Positions 23,956-35,911 of a stretch of 64,000 bases of DNA are shown here, piece after piece. This DNA is from Liolophura sinensis (lineage: Eukaryota; Mollusca; Polyplacophora; Chitonida; Chitonidae). The notes under the pieces are model-generated. The model did not search any database and had not been told where the DNA came from. It was given only the letters and a program-made list of their open reading frames with translations. Numbering within the stretch: the first letter of the stretch is position 1; every line of letters begins with the position of its first letter. Where the stretch lies: positions 16,637,976 to 16,701,975 of the forward strand of contig NC_088298.1 of NCBI RefSeq assembly GCF_032854445.1, given 5' to 3'. The position numbers and the translations under genes were made by a program.

Positions 23956-24720
23956 ATGTCACTTTCTGATAAGGTTAAACTTATTAATATGAACGAATCC
24001 TTCCCCAAACCGACTTTGCTAAATTAGCAAAGGCATTCTCCGCTGGTCGATCAACCGTCAGTGACATTCTTAAAAAAGAAACAAGTCTACTTGGATGATT
24101 TTGAGAACAATGCAAGGCCTTTTCCACAACGCTTGTATGTTTGATACTTGGTGTGGCAGTGGGTTGACCAGTCCAGAGCAAAGAGCAAACCGATATCGTG
24201 GCCGATAATCATGGAGAAGGCGTTTCACTTTGCCGGCGAATTGAAAATCACAAGACTCATGAGTTCTTGGCTTTGAACGGTTGGCTAGACGGCTGATGTC
24301 GAGGACACTCTGTCAAAGCATTTAAAATCAGCGGAGAAAGGGCAGGAGTTGACAACTTCCAGCAACGCGTTCACCCATGGATGTGTTCAACTGTGATGAA
24401 ACCGTCCTATTGTATCGAGCATTGACGGACAAGACACTTGGCTAGAAGGGAGAGAATTCAAAGGGAGTAAAGGTGACAAAGCAGAAACTAATGGCTTTGT
24501 TTCAGCCCTTTGGCAAACAATGATTCTGGTGATGAACCTGCCGAAGACGAGGTCCTCGCTCCAGGATTGGATGTAAGCTACTTTCTGACTTTCTGAGACA
24601 TCTTAAAATTGCCATACACTTTGCTGTCGCGCAGGACGACCAGCATCGGTCAGGCGCCATTATACTAATCACGCCGACGGAGGAAATGACTGCAAAGCAG
24701 CGCACTGCTGTTCATCAGTC
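23956..24720 (+). pseudogene. pogo/Tigger-type transposase relic
   Basis: The ATG at 23956 starts MSLSDKVKLIN; shifting frames give SVTFLKKKQVYLDDFENNAR (psq-type N-terminal DNA-binding region). Later comes AKSKPISWPIIMEKAFHFAG (CENP-B-type second DNA-binding domain). The start of the DDE_1 domain follows at 24387-24404 with FNCDET, carrying the first catalytic aspartate, and then LLYRALTDKTLG. The centre of the catalytic domain is missing. The end has an acidic DSGDEPAEDEVLAPGLD segment, as TIGD-like proteins have near the C-terminus. Multiple stops and frameshifts make it dead. Terminal repeats were not found. Confidence 0.8.
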
Positions 24721-24884
24721 AACTTTTGTGTCATTAAATCCAAAAACATAAACAACTGATTGCTATGAAAAGTGAATGAAATGGGGAAAATGTATACATA
24801 TTTGTAGTTGAAATACCTACATATGTTAAGCAGAGTTATACTGGCTGTACAGTTACTTTGTCATATTTTGTAAACACCACACAT

Positions 24885-25870
24885 GTAGATCTATACACGC
24901 GACACCCGATAAACCGGCCACCTGTCAAAACCGACATTTTTATCGGTCGGCTTTCCACAAAGCCTTTTGCAGTTCCACGGCATACAAGGGCCACCATTCA
25001 TGGGGTATTCGATGTTCATTGAGTTGCTTGAATTTCTCATTAATAACATCTCTGCGAAATTCGAGGAAACCATATGTCAACAGTGTATAGGTATTCTGAT
25101 GGGTCCAAATTCCCCCCCCCCCTTTCTCATATGAATACGATTATATCCAGAAACTATTAAAGAGTAATCCTCACCAGACCCAGCCTTTCTCTGTCACTAA
25201 ACGGTATATTGATGATCTGCTGGCTTTAAACAATCCATATATAACAAAGGCTGTGAAAGATATATGCCCACCTTTGCTAGATTTAAAGGAAACCACAAAC
25301 TCCACAGAGGGTACATCTTATCTGGACTTTTATTTGCACAAAGGCCAAAACAGTTTTCTCTCTCGCAGACTTTACGACAAGAGGGACAGTCTCAATTTTG
25401 ACATTTACAAATTATCCTTACCTGGACAGCAATGTACGGAAGGGTCTTACATACGGTGTGTACATATCCTGCCTTCTAGCATTTGTTAGATCCTGCGTGT
25501 TGTGTAACTGTTTCAATGAGCGTAACAAATTACAATGAGTATAACTCTTGTGTTTTTAAATATGGACAGAGCGTCCAGAATCTCCAGCACTCTGATTCAT
25601 GATTGTTTCAAATTCCCGTTAAACTGGGGCTAGGCTTTGCATATTCATCATGTTGAATTTGACCGCCACGTGGAATTATGAACAGTTGCAATCAAAGCGC
25701 AAGTGAGATACATATTTTGGTTATCGACAACTGGTATTCTAGCATGGTGCACGGTTTGAATACAACTAAGTGAAATCAGTCGCCTAGCCCATACACTGCG
25801 TCTTTCCAACATCACTGATAACCGTTGACTGCTTCTCTTTGATTGACATTATATACTTTCTTAGTTCTTT
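24885..25870 (+). mobile_element. Penelope-like element, RT fragment and tail
   Basis: Broken frames give ELLEFLINNISAKFEETICQ, then QQCIGILMGPN (the PMG-type RT motif, here LMG). The catalytic box YIDD at 25205-25216 (KRYIDDLLALNNPY) follows, with STEGTSYLDFYLHKGQNSF and RRLYDKRDSLNFDIYKL after it. The frame ends near 25490. The 3' tail follows (25570-25870) with atgaacagttgcaatcaaag and ttgactgcttctctttg. The terminal part beyond ctttcttagttctttgg is missing. A C-run at 25112-25122 disturbs the frame just after the LMG motif. Confidence 0.85.
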
Positions 25871-26057
25871 GGCTATATGGCCCGACTTTAGACTGCTTCA
25901 GTCGATATTACATTACCAATCTGAAAGCTGCACTTTATAATGGCTTATCGTTAATTTGTTTTCAAGGAAGACATATTCTCAGCACGTCAGCTATAACATG
26001 TAATATAACTAAAGACGTGCAGCACAATCCACAACCGGAACAGGAAATCTTCACACC

Positions 26058-26170
26058 CAACCGGTGAAATACTGCCTCTTTTAAATCTACTTCGGATAGC
26101 GTGTTACCCTAACTGCTCATGTAAATGCTTAAATAGTAGTAAGTCCGTTACCCCTAGTAACATGGCTTAT
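26058..26170 (-). repeat. R1 fragment
   Basis: accggtgaaatactgcctct, then gctcatgtaaatgcttaaat and aacatggctta match R1 in minus orientation. Confidence 0.6.
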
Positions 26171-26454
26171 GTTCCGACGGGCTCCATGTTTGCGTATTTG
26201 AGAAATTTGTCGGTTGTTTATTGCCCTGTTAGTCTAATACGAAGATTTAAACCTCAACAACGGTAATTAATCCAAATGATTTTATATACGTAAGACCTGT
26301 GTTCTGTTAGTTCAGATGCAAATGTTATCTGGCTGACCTAGTACCAGAACCTTTCTCTCAAAAGGAGCTATATCTCTTGAATTGCAGTTCTAAATTTTTA
26401 CAGCAAGAGGTCTTAGAGGCGTTTATTTCAAGAACGAAGCCCGGCCGTTATTAT
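26171..26454. other. unannotated sequence
   Basis: Nothing recognisable. Confidence 0.35.
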
Positions 26455-26575
26455 ATACATCAAAATCTCATTAAGATTGGTGACAGGACGATTGACCTGT
26501 CTAAAGAACAGATGCATGGTCCTCTGATAGCGGAACTTTTCCTAACAGCAATCACTGCTGGGCAGTAGCTTTGTA
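26455..26575. repeat. R4 segment
   Basis: It aligns with 14975-15070 (tctcattaag, aggacgattgacctgtc, cctaacagc). Low copy and unknown nature; it gives the 63-codon frame at 26377-26568. Confidence 0.5.
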
Positions 26576-26624
26576 ATGTCGCCTGACGTGTGATATTTAG
26601 CATTGTTTAAATGCCATTGTATAA

Positions 26625-26870
26625 TGAATGTGATAACACAGCGTTTTGAGTAATTCTGCACCAATGACGTCGAATATATTACAATTAGCGTTGCATACAT
26701 GCATACTTTTTCCTAATTCTCCTTGTGCCATGGTGCTGGGGAGCGTGTAATTTGCTACTATTTACGAATTTACATGAACAGTTAAAATAAAACCAGAACT
26801 GAAGTTGACAAGGGGGTAGGGCGTATTTTAGTATGCTGTGCATCTTTTACTTTTATTTAGAACACCACAG
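26625..26870 (+). repeat. R1 copy
   Basis: Plus-orientation R1, with gttttgagtaattctgcacc, ccatggtgctggggagcgtg and tttacatgaacagttaaaat; the 3' third is rearranged. Confidence 0.75.
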
Positions 26871-27939
26871 TGTTTTTCAATCAACATATTGACAGGTAGA
26901 TTGTCTTAAAAGTTTGGTCTTACTGTTATGGAAAGCATAAAACAGGGACAATTGCACCAGCAGAATTAACACTTAAACGGAGATTTGAGAAAAGCTTTTC
27001 TATGACGAGTATGATGACTCAGCATTCCTTCAGCTTAAGAAAGTCTTGATTCTGTTCAGCACAAGTTTTTTATGGTGTTTTTAGAGGAACCCTAGCTAGA
27101 GTCTTCCATGTAGCGTGCCGTGCATTTCTTTAGGAAATTAGAAGGAAAATTCTCAACTGCCTCTCAAATTGGCCATTTACCGTTCTAATCCTGTGTTAGG
27201 ATTTATTAAGGACATCAGAGTCACGCGCATTCGTGTCAGAAAGCCTTAAAAGACACTATAGTGGACCTGAATCGTTTTTAGGAAAGTAGTGTTTTCAGAA
27301 TTACTTTCATACGATTAAGGAAAATGGTGGAAATAAGGAATCTGATCCTTAACGTCGTAAAATGGAATGTTTTAGCGAATATGTGAAGAGGCTGGAGGAT
27401 AATCATTCAGGGACATTCACGGACACATCTCGAGACCGCGACACAAATACATGCTCGGCTGCTCTTGCACTTCCTCTTATCGACTGCTAACTGTAAATTA
27501 AGTCACATGGACAACGAATGTGGCAATTCACGAATAACCTGTTCATTGAAGGTTTTTTGGACTGGCTTGGTGTTTTACGCCCCACTTAGTTGTGTTTTAC
27601 TCATAAAAACACAATTTTTACTCACGGTGTCGAGGATTATGGTGAGACAAACCCGGGTTTCTCGCCTCTTTTATCAGGAATTACCATCACAAAATATTTT
27701 ACCTCTTTCAGGATTCACGTGATGACAGTGAATAAATTGAATAAATTGTATCAATGGGCGCCTCCTTCAGAATTAAATAGCAAATTAAGACATGTTTATA
27801 TGAAATGTACGCCAGATAAGACGACGAAGGAATACTTAGGTTGATATAGTATATGGACGGTAGAGTGTCTTGCAGGTGGCGTAGTGGTAAAAATATGGTT
27901 TGAAGACAACGATTTGGGAGAATAATTGAAGCCGTTGTA
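26871..27939. other. unannotated region
   Basis: Two overlapping short frames occur at 27465-27844 without motifs. No repeat shared with the rest of the window. Confidence 0.4.
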
Positions 27940-28290
27940 AATCAAACAGTAGACGGTTTCCTTACAGAATTCCCTTCTTTAGAGGGTAGAGTGCAAACAT
28001 CCAAAGTACGTAGACACAAAACAAATTGCCAAACTGATACCACTGTCGAAGGATACGATTAGAACAAGAATGGTTGCGTAAAGAATTTCTCAAATTTCTA
28101 AGCAGGGCTCGAGTGTCTTGATAGAAATTGTGCAATACAGGCTCGTATTACATTTTTGTGAGTGCATTTGGTTTTCGGTTACGTTGACATGGCCTCCGGA
28201 TACAGGCAGGCAAGTGTTGTATCTCGCTAAGTGCTGTGGTCTAAACACTTAGCCGAGTTCCTTACATACTACTGAATAAAACACCTGTCT
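27940..28290 (+). repeat. R3 repeat, long copy
   Basis: It aligns in order with 16330-16690 but is more diverged (gtatctcgctaagtgctgtgg against gtatctcgccttgtgatcttgg). Confidence 0.65.
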
Positions 28291-28301
28291 CTTAGCGTGG
28301 C

Positions 28302-28335
28302 CGCAGTCTAATCGCCACCAAACGATTAGACTGCG
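28302..28335. repeat. perfect 13-bp hairpin
   Basis: cgcagtctaatcg (28302-28314) and its exact complement (28323-28335) are separated by the loop ccaccaaa. It lies at the end of the R3 copy. Confidence 0.85.
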
Positions 28336-29271
28336 TGAAGTGCTGAAGGAATGAATGCGCGCTCCCTTGGTAGAAAGTACAGTTAACCGAAATATCAAAA
28401 TAACAAAACTGAGTGATAAGATATGAAATGGTTTGTTAAAGCTGAAGAAAACTTTATCTTACTCCCTCGTCCTCCAATACTTCCAGGAAATCCATGAAAA
28501 ATCATTGCATTATATATCTGTAGAAACTGTTATAAATAATTGTTTCTTCATTTTTCTTTTGCTACCAAATGATAAACAGTGTCAAACGTTTATCCTTGTC
28601 TTTTTTTAATACCATCCTTTCCTACATATATAAACAATGATTCACTCGATGACAACTACGAGAATCCTGGTAATTCTACTTACGTTTGTTTACTGAAGTT
28701 TTTCATATTTTTCATAGAACAATTTTGTTTGCTCACACGAGAAGGAAATGGATATGAAGACATGCGCCGTTGAACAATTTCGGGGATTACCCATTTTCAT
28801 TTTTTTCTCATTTACAGTTACTGTCGTAATTAACAATATTTCGCCTGCATGAGTGGGGTTCAGATGGAAGCAGGAAAGAGAAAAAAGGGTATTTGATTGA
28901 GGAATGTACAGAGGTCATCTAAAGTATGTTTTACTTGAGTGTACATGATATCGAGCATATAAACTTTCAATCTGTTTGGATCGTAAGGAGACATGAAAAA
29001 TGTCGAGTCTATAACAGGGCTGCTCTCATGTTTCATGGCGGAGTTATCTATCCTGTGTTGTGTGTTCTGCGACAATATGTAAGTTCAGCGTGTCAGCAGT
29101 GAAGTGTGACCAGCGAGTGATCAGACTGAAACTTGAAATATCTACAGATTTTTCCATTTGCATTGAAAGTTATCTGTGTAAATTAAATGCCTGACTGAAG
29201 CATGCACTTGATTTTAAAGAAATTCCAACTGTACTCGATAAACCAAGGCAAAGTGATAATAAACTTGTTAT
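28336..29271. other. unannotated region
   Basis: Short frames only (28579-28773 plus, 28860-29075 minus), without recognisable domains. Confidence 0.4.
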
Positions 29272-29960
29272 GTGGACAACTGCCGCCAGCTTTTAAATTT
29301 AGCTTGCCCCTGTTTACATATGCTGAGTTCAGGGCCTGCTGTCTGCCTCTGCCTTAGAATGGTCCAGAATACGCTCAGTTCGGGGCCTGTTTGTTTACAA
29401 CAAGTGTTCAAGAATTTTCTTATTCTAGAAAATTCCACCAATCTATATAAGACCTATGAAAGCAGGTCAAAAGAGGAGAAAGGAGAATTATTGAGAGTTT
29501 TGGATGTTTTCGCTGTGTGTTACTTTAGTAGGCCTTTTGGGTGAATTTTGATGTCTTTATAGCCTCTGGCTTTGTTATATTATATTTCCACCGAACACTT
29601 GTTCAGTCTGAACTTGTATATTTAATTTGTGCTCTTGTGTACACAGTGTTTATTAGTACACGGACCCTGTCTGTGGAATTTTGTGTATATTTCGCCATAC
29701 ACTCAGTTATACTGTGGATTTTCCCTCTTATGAATATTGCCTCTGTGCATTTATGCCTGTATGGTTTTCAGCATTGTGGAATATATGCGTCCGTTTGGAC
29801 TTGACACCGATGGACATGTACATGTAAGTACTTTAGTGTTTGTATAGATACTGCTATCCTTTCTTCTTAACCTTAAGTACTTTAGTATTTGTATAAGTCT
29901 TGTTATCTGTTCTTGTTAAACCTAATAAATTGTTGTAAAATAAAATTTGTTGGTTTTGGT
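29272..29960 (+). other. possible solo LTR or transcript 3' end
   Basis: A stretch with a TATA-like ctatataagac at about 29443, no long frame, and a polyadenylation signal aataaa at 29923 followed by ttgttgtaaaataaaa. Two tandem units of about 50 bp (aagtactttagtgtttgtat at 29827 and aagtactttagtatttgtat at 29876) precede the signal. This layout resembles an LTR, but no matching second LTR or target duplication was seen. A pseudogene 3' end is equally possible. Confidence 0.25.
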
Positions 29961-30164
29961 TACTTTTTTTGTGCGGCTAAACTGTCGTGTATTACGAACA
30001 AGCCATCTCTTTATAATGCAGACAGTTTGGGTCGTAACAAACTAGAGTCTTGTTTTCTGTGATACTTTGTGATTTACAATTTCTTATCATTTGCATTACT
30101 CTGAAAACTATTAGAACTTTCAGTCTGAGAACTAACCCGCAATATTTTTTTTGGCAAATTTGAA

Positions 30165-30735
30165 ACACATGCATGCAGCAGGGGATGGTTTGGAACTCGA
30201 TATCTCGGTTGTTAGCGGATTAGGATATGTAGTGACGCATTGCTTTGTGAAATGATTACAGCATATGTTCCAATGTTACTAATGTTAACTATAGCTTTCT
30301 CAGTACCATAAGTTAGCTCTGACAGCTCAGAGGCAGAAGGGATATAGCGGAATTATCACTAAGTAGACGAAATAGAATTTCGAATTGAGATTGACATTCA
30401 AGACGGGCTTTTATTCTCCAATAGACAGGTTTTCGTTCGAGATTCTGTAGCGAGTACTGAACGTTTCCCTAGCGTGTAGTAGATACTTAACAGGCAATGG
30501 CATCAGAAGCGTATCTGGACCATATCAGCTCTGCATGCTACTTCACTGACGTCACGAAGTACCATAATGCAATTGCCATATGGGATGAGAAAAGATCGGT
30601 TTTGGACGTGGCAACGCTCGATATCCCACAACGCCTTTGTAACCAGTACTGACAATCTGCCATAAAGCCGTCTGGAAGACCTTAGCATGGTCTCAGCGTC
30701 GTCCAAATTTCTGAGTCGGTTATTATTTAACATGA
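30165..30735 (+). repeat. R2 repeat, 5' block
   Basis: It aligns with 11095-11680 along most of its length, including agtagatacttaacaggcaatggcatcagaagc against agtagatactcaacaagcaatcgcaatagaagc. Confidence 0.7.
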
Positions 30736-31079
30736 GTTAATACTTTACCAGCCTCTTCATAGTTTTAATTATTTCTGCCGAAAGTTGACTTTTTGTTTAC
30801 ATTGTGTTTACTTAAAATCGTGTGGTATACCATGTGTTATTATGTTATTTTGACCTGTTCAAAAAGCAGCCGTTTCCATTATTGCAACCCAATATGTTAG
30901 CGTCCAAATAACTTAACAATATTCCGAGGAAGGAAGGGAGCGCAAACGAGCTTACTATCAATTGTTCAAGAATTAATCGTGTGAAAATCACAACTTGAAA
31001 TGTTGATCTTCTGTGTAAAAACCTGCCGCATCATCAGGTGTTCCTCAAGTCAAATCGAGTGAAAATCGATACATCTTAA

Positions 31080-31400
31080 GCATTTGTGCACGGTTATCAT
31101 CAGCTGTAGCCATCACCGATGGCTTCGACGTCAACATCGCACGTAGTCTTCGCGCAAACAGGTATACGTTGTACAAAGGCGTCGTTCCGTAGTGGTTTCA
31201 AACTAAAGACTGGAAAGCTGGTGATCAATATATCTATTGTCAGAGATCTCGCGACACTCGAGGTGTTCTGTAATCAAATATTGTTCCGATGAGCCGGATC
31301 AGCTGAGGTCCAGCTTGATTACTTCTGAGGGATCAAAAGCCTGCTTGTGATTGAACATTTTGGTTTGAAGTTCATCTACAGGATTATTAGCAGATCTAGA
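31080..31400 (+). repeat. R2 repeat, 3' block
   Basis: It aligns with 12415-12700. Order and orientation relative to the 5' block are the same as in the first locus. Confidence 0.7.
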
Positions 31401-31904
31401 ACGACTTCTGTGGGAGGGAGATAGCGTCTGAAAGTCTGACTCAAAGGAATAATTCTCACATAGTATTTTAGATACAAAGGCGATTCTGACGAATAATATG
31501 CCTTTTATCTGTGTAGCAATTTCTAATCATATTCTTGCTACTTCAAGCAAGAACCGGTAGCTGAGAACACCTGGGCCCATGTGTTCAAAAGTGTATTAGC
31601 TAATACGGGTATTAAGTCATATTTTATACTTGAATTTTGCAACTCAGCAGCCAGTGCATTTCTCTAAAGTCAAAGTATACCAACAACAGTTTTAGTTCAT
31701 TTTATAATATAATGTTACACAATTTTTTTCGGTGAAGCACAAAATTGAAGACTTGGCCTAAAGTTAAATCTGGCATTAAATCTTAAACCAGTTTTGAACA
31801 ACTGGGCTCTGGGCTGAAACCATGCCCTGTAGAATTTTTTTGACATATTACTTGCAACTCATATATATCCCGATGATGAACACCCCGCTGACGTCATAAG
31901 GTTT
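31401..31904. other. unannotated sequence
   Basis: Nothing recognisable. Confidence 0.4.
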
Positions 31905-32015
31905 ATATGTACATAGAAGCGTAAAACCAGAGCAGCGACGATAATGTGATATCTTGCAAAGGGTTATACGTAACCGGTGAAAAACGGCTCTTGCTAGTAT
32001 TCCTCACACAGGGCT
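31905..32015 (-). repeat. R1 fragment
   Basis: gtaaaaccagagcagcgacg, then cgtaaccggtgaaaaacggc; minus orientation, end part only. Confidence 0.7.
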
Positions 32016-32139
32016 TTTTTCCAACATTATATAACGACATCAGATGTCGAACAGTCATTGCCTAATTTCTTTATTTATTCATTCGCAGATAATGTCGTAT
32101 TCAGTAATATTTCTTGGGTGTAATAAAGACTATGAATGT

Positions 32140-32376
32140 ATGATTTATTTTTTTACTTGATTGGTGTTTTACGCCGTACTCAACAATATTTTACTCATAC
32201 AACGGCGGCCAGCACTATAGTGAGAGGAAACAGCAACCTGCGGATGGTCATGGGTTTCCCGCGGGCTTTCCTCCAATCCTCCAGTTGTCCGGTTTCCTCC
32301 AGTCATAATGCTGGCTGCCGTCGTATAAGTGAAATAGTCTTGAACATACGGCGTAAAACACCAATCAGATAAATAA
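32140..32376. repeat. SINE-1 inverted pair (fold-back)
   Basis: A minus-strand SINE-1 tail (32158-32231) faces a plus-strand body and tail (32232-32372). The arms 32158-32231 and 32291-32365 are complementary over about 70 bp with mismatches. The pair could form a hairpin in DNA or RNA. Confidence 0.75.
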
Positions 32377-33009
32377 ATCTATACTAACTTGCTGAGAATT
32401 AGACTTACAGAAACAACTGTTACCAGAGTGCATCGCTTATTTATGACCCATGCACATATAATACAAGGTGTCACTAGATTTATTTTCCTTGGATAAGATT
32501 TCCAAACGTTTTTAGGAACGTTCAAATTTCTTGTGATGTGAAGGCCAATATTTCATTAAAAAAATGTCGCAATGCTACATGTATAGATCGTTAAAAATCT
32601 GAGTTAAGTGAAAAAAGCAGAGCATCTATTTCAATGGAGAGTATGTCTTTGCAGTCCGTAAGTGGCCGATTAGCCGCAGAGTCGTGAGATTCAATTTTCA
32701 AAGCATTTAGGGTAAGACGTGACTCTTTCTTCCCTGTTTCAGAGGACTAAGTTGGCCAGGTCATGTGTTCGGTTCAACGAAAGCAGTCGAGCTGATGCCA
32801 TTTTATTATGCGCATGCTCAGTTCGTCTGATTAACTCCTTGCCTCCGTATTCTCAGAAGTGCTTCCAACTCTGCCGTAATTGATTCCGTTTATATGCGTA
32901 TTTGAAACTACGATCTCGCTTGGCTCTCAGGTTTTGCTTTTCCTTCAAATATTGGTCAAAGGGCAAGCTGAGATTACATGAGGCAGTTTCCATATACGGC
33001 AAGGGTATT
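32377..33009. other. unannotated sequence
   Basis: Nothing recognisable. Confidence 0.4.
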
Positions 33010-33140
33010 ACTAGTGTAGATCATTTCTATGAACCATTAAAATAAAACCCTAACTGAGGTAAACTAACATTACACCAGATTTACATGTAACCGGGTATAC
33101 GTGTATATAACTATTGCATTGCCATTGCCACGTTGGTTTT
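33010..33140 (+). repeat. R1 fragment
   Basis: atgaaccattaaaataaaac, cctaactgaggtaaacta and acatgtaaccggg match R1, diverged. Confidence 0.6.
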
Positions 33141-33352
33141 AATTAATTAATTAATTAATTTATTTATTTATATGATCGGTGTTTAACGCCGTACTTAAGA
33201 ACATTTCACTTATTCGAGGGGAGCCAGCATTATGGTGTGAGGAAACTGGACAGAGCCCCGGGGGAAACTAAAGATCATCCGTAGTGTTGTGGCAGGCCTT
33301 CCCACGTACGGCCGGAAAGGAAACCGGCAAGAGCTGGACTTGAACTTGATGT
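33139..33352 (-). mobile_element. SINE-1 copy
   Basis: Minus orientation: an aattaatttatttattta tail, gtttaacgccgtacttaaga, then cttcccacgtacggccgg and gagctggacttgaactt (B-box region). The outer part of the tRNA-like head is lost. Confidence 0.85.
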
Positions 33353-33479
33353 ATTCTTTTAAATGAACTGAGGCGTGATTAATATAGCTTATCCAACATA
33401 ATGACAGTACACATGTAAATGTGATGCGTCCGATATGTAACACATACGACTCGCACAGCAGACCTAGGCAAACTCAATT

Positions 33480-34330
33480 TCCAGTAGAACGTTAGTATTT
33501 TACCGCGGTCCACGGAGACCTGTCGAATATGGCCCTTTACACGGAAGCTCTGCGCTGTTACAGTAATTTAATTTTCACCGGGTGATATTCGAACATCGGT
33601 CCTGCAACAGTCTCTGTTGCTGTTGAACAAAACATCGCTGCGTGAGCAACAATGTCCGGTAAGACCTCCCAAAGGCTCAATACACTTTTAACTAATTACC
33701 AGGCGTTTGACAGGCCCTCGCACACGGGAAATCAGTTTGTTAAATTGCCATCGGTTTGTCATTCGACTAATTAAATGTCAGCTGCATCTACTAGCTACGC
33801 CCCTCGCTCGTTGGTTTATCACAGCTCTTCACTCCTCGACGAGTACCGTATGCTCTGCAAGACCTTTAAGCCTTCGATCGCCGGCTTGACCGCATTATGA
33901 AACTTTCTAGGCAAAGCTCACTGATATAATGGCTTCCAGATGCGACCTTTCATCTCCGACAAAATCAGTTCAGGTGCGAGCGAAAGGTTTGCGAACCGAA
34001 ATCTCCGGGCTTTATATTGCCTCTTCAGTTAGCCTCGTTATGCGAAGTCTTAATCTATCCGCGCGTCTTTATCATGAAAAGAACTCTGCAGCGATCGCCT
34101 ATTGGACGATGCACAGATGGCATCAGTGATTGGGGCGTTGCGAGGAAAGGTAAGCTCTGTCAGGAACGGCCCAAGGCTTGGCACTGGGTCTGGGAAGCTT
34201 ACCGTGATCGGAACGTAGGAAGTCCGCGATCGAATCGTTCGCCAAGGTTTACAATCGGCATTTACTATCAATACAGTCCGTGAAGAAAACAAAAGGTTGG
34301 ACGCGCCCTATAGAAGTTGCAGGTGAGTTC
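33480..34330 (+). promoter_or_regulatory. CpG-rich island with donor-like sites
   Basis: This block is visibly richer in G+C and in CpG than its surroundings, most strongly at 33920-34310. It has inverted CCAAT boxes (cctattggacg near 34100 and gattggggcg near 34131) and two good 5' splice-site matches: aaag|gtaagc near 34148 and gcag|gtgagt near 34321. A promoter with a non-coding or short coding first exon on the plus strand would look like this. The 66-codon frame at 33929-34129 has no recognisable domain. No downstream exon was identified. Confidence 0.3.
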
Positions 34331-35244
34331 ATAAAAAGGATTACAATATATATATATATGCAACCAAATTGTTGTGTTATCATGTGACACACAAGGATTC
34401 ATTTAAGTTATTACTTTTTGTTTAAAGTGTAATAATAGAGTTAGTATTCAGAATTCAGTACACGATGTGCGTCTTTGGAAAATTCTATCTCAACTAGTTC
34501 ATGCTGTTTCTTTCTCCACTCTTCATGGTGCTACCCGTAACCCTTCACTGCCACCCAATGTCTCCTCAACACTTTCACACCCCACCAACATGTGGGAGGA
34601 ACTAGAATAGACTTGGGTTCTTTCTGATAGTAATCGGGTTAGCAGCACTGTGCTTATTAGCAACATAAAACCGGAACAAAATAGTTGCCTTAGACATGTA
34701 TTTCAGTGATGGCTCTATCAGACTGGACTGAAGAAAGTGTTTAACTTCTGTCCTTTTTCCTGAACGTCAAAATATTTCTTTCCGATAACGTGGAAAATAG
34801 CAGGCTTCGAGTTTATCTCAGAGTATGACATTGCTTTATTTAATATTCATGACTTGCCGCACACAGGAAAACACTTGGGAGTTCTTGTCCACAACACAAA
34901 TGTATAACTGTTCCCCACATGCCTAGAACATTAACCCATTTTGTATCAGATTCCAGCGAAAAGTGCTGATCGCTTCCTCTTTTATCTTACCATAAATTTT
35001 AACATCTTTTTCATATCTGTTTTAAACTGGTTTTTTTAGAAATATTCTTTGTATGCATTTCTGATAAATCATTTATACAGCGTCAGTTCAAATGATAGGA
35101 GATGAATATTTGATCAACATTATTAATATGAGAAGTTTTGGAAAAATTTTATTTCTTCGTCGAAATAACGAGGTAATTAGGTTAATCAGTGTACCGCTCA
35201 GTAAGGCATGGTGTAAGGCAATACTACATAATTAGAGACATAAA
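34331..35244. other. unannotated region
   Basis: A short (TA)n run near 34347 and nothing else recognisable. Confidence 0.4.
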
Positions 35245-35300
35245 GCTTATACACTAAAATCAGAGCAGCGACAAATTCGGACTAGGCAATGTCACAACAA
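35245..35300 (-). repeat. R1 end fragment
   Basis: actaaaatcagagcagcgac matches the R1 end. Confidence 0.5.
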
Positions 35301-35344
35301 AATACCCGATAAACCCACAAAGGTATACATGTCTAAGCGTCATG

Positions 35345-35460
35345 TCCGACATTCGTATACCATTCGTAGTCCGTAAAGGGCGTTCCCAGTCGATAATCGC
35401 TAGATCCATTTCCAAGTTAACGTTTAACACTACCTCCCAAAGACAACGGTATGTAAGAAA
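35345..35460 (-). repeat. PLE 3' tail, solo fragment
   Basis: gacattcgtataccattcgt, then cgttcccagtcgataatcgc and taacgtttaacactacc; diverged solo end. Confidence 0.7.
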
Positions 35461-35911
35461 TTATACAAATAAGAAATAACAAAAAAGTTCTTTAATATGT
35501 ATTAAAATAATTGGTAGTAATAGCATACTATACTATGTCATTACTCACAAAACATGGTATAGTTTTCAGTGCGCTAAAATACTATCCGGTAATGTCAAAA
35601 ACGTTGCTGGGATAGCACTTGTACTCATACATGTATGGGGGTGGGGGGTGTCGTTTAATTTAATCGAGTAAAGCGGTCGCTTGGTCGTTTCCATTTCGAT
35701 CGCATAACCCGTGAAGTGATAATGGGTCTAGCTTTATCAATATCGTCAACGTAAGGACTCAGTGGAGACTGGTTTTGTAACTATTTGATCTCCCTAAGAA
35801 AAATCAAGTATTTTTATTATATTATTATTATTAAGCTTATCTTGCAACTCCAACCTGGTCCTATGTATATCTGCAGTTTCAGAAAATCGTGAAAAAAACA
35901 TTTCGCTCAAG
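35461..35911. other. unannotated sequence
   Basis: A G-rich run at 35637-35650; otherwise nothing recognisable. Confidence 0.4.
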
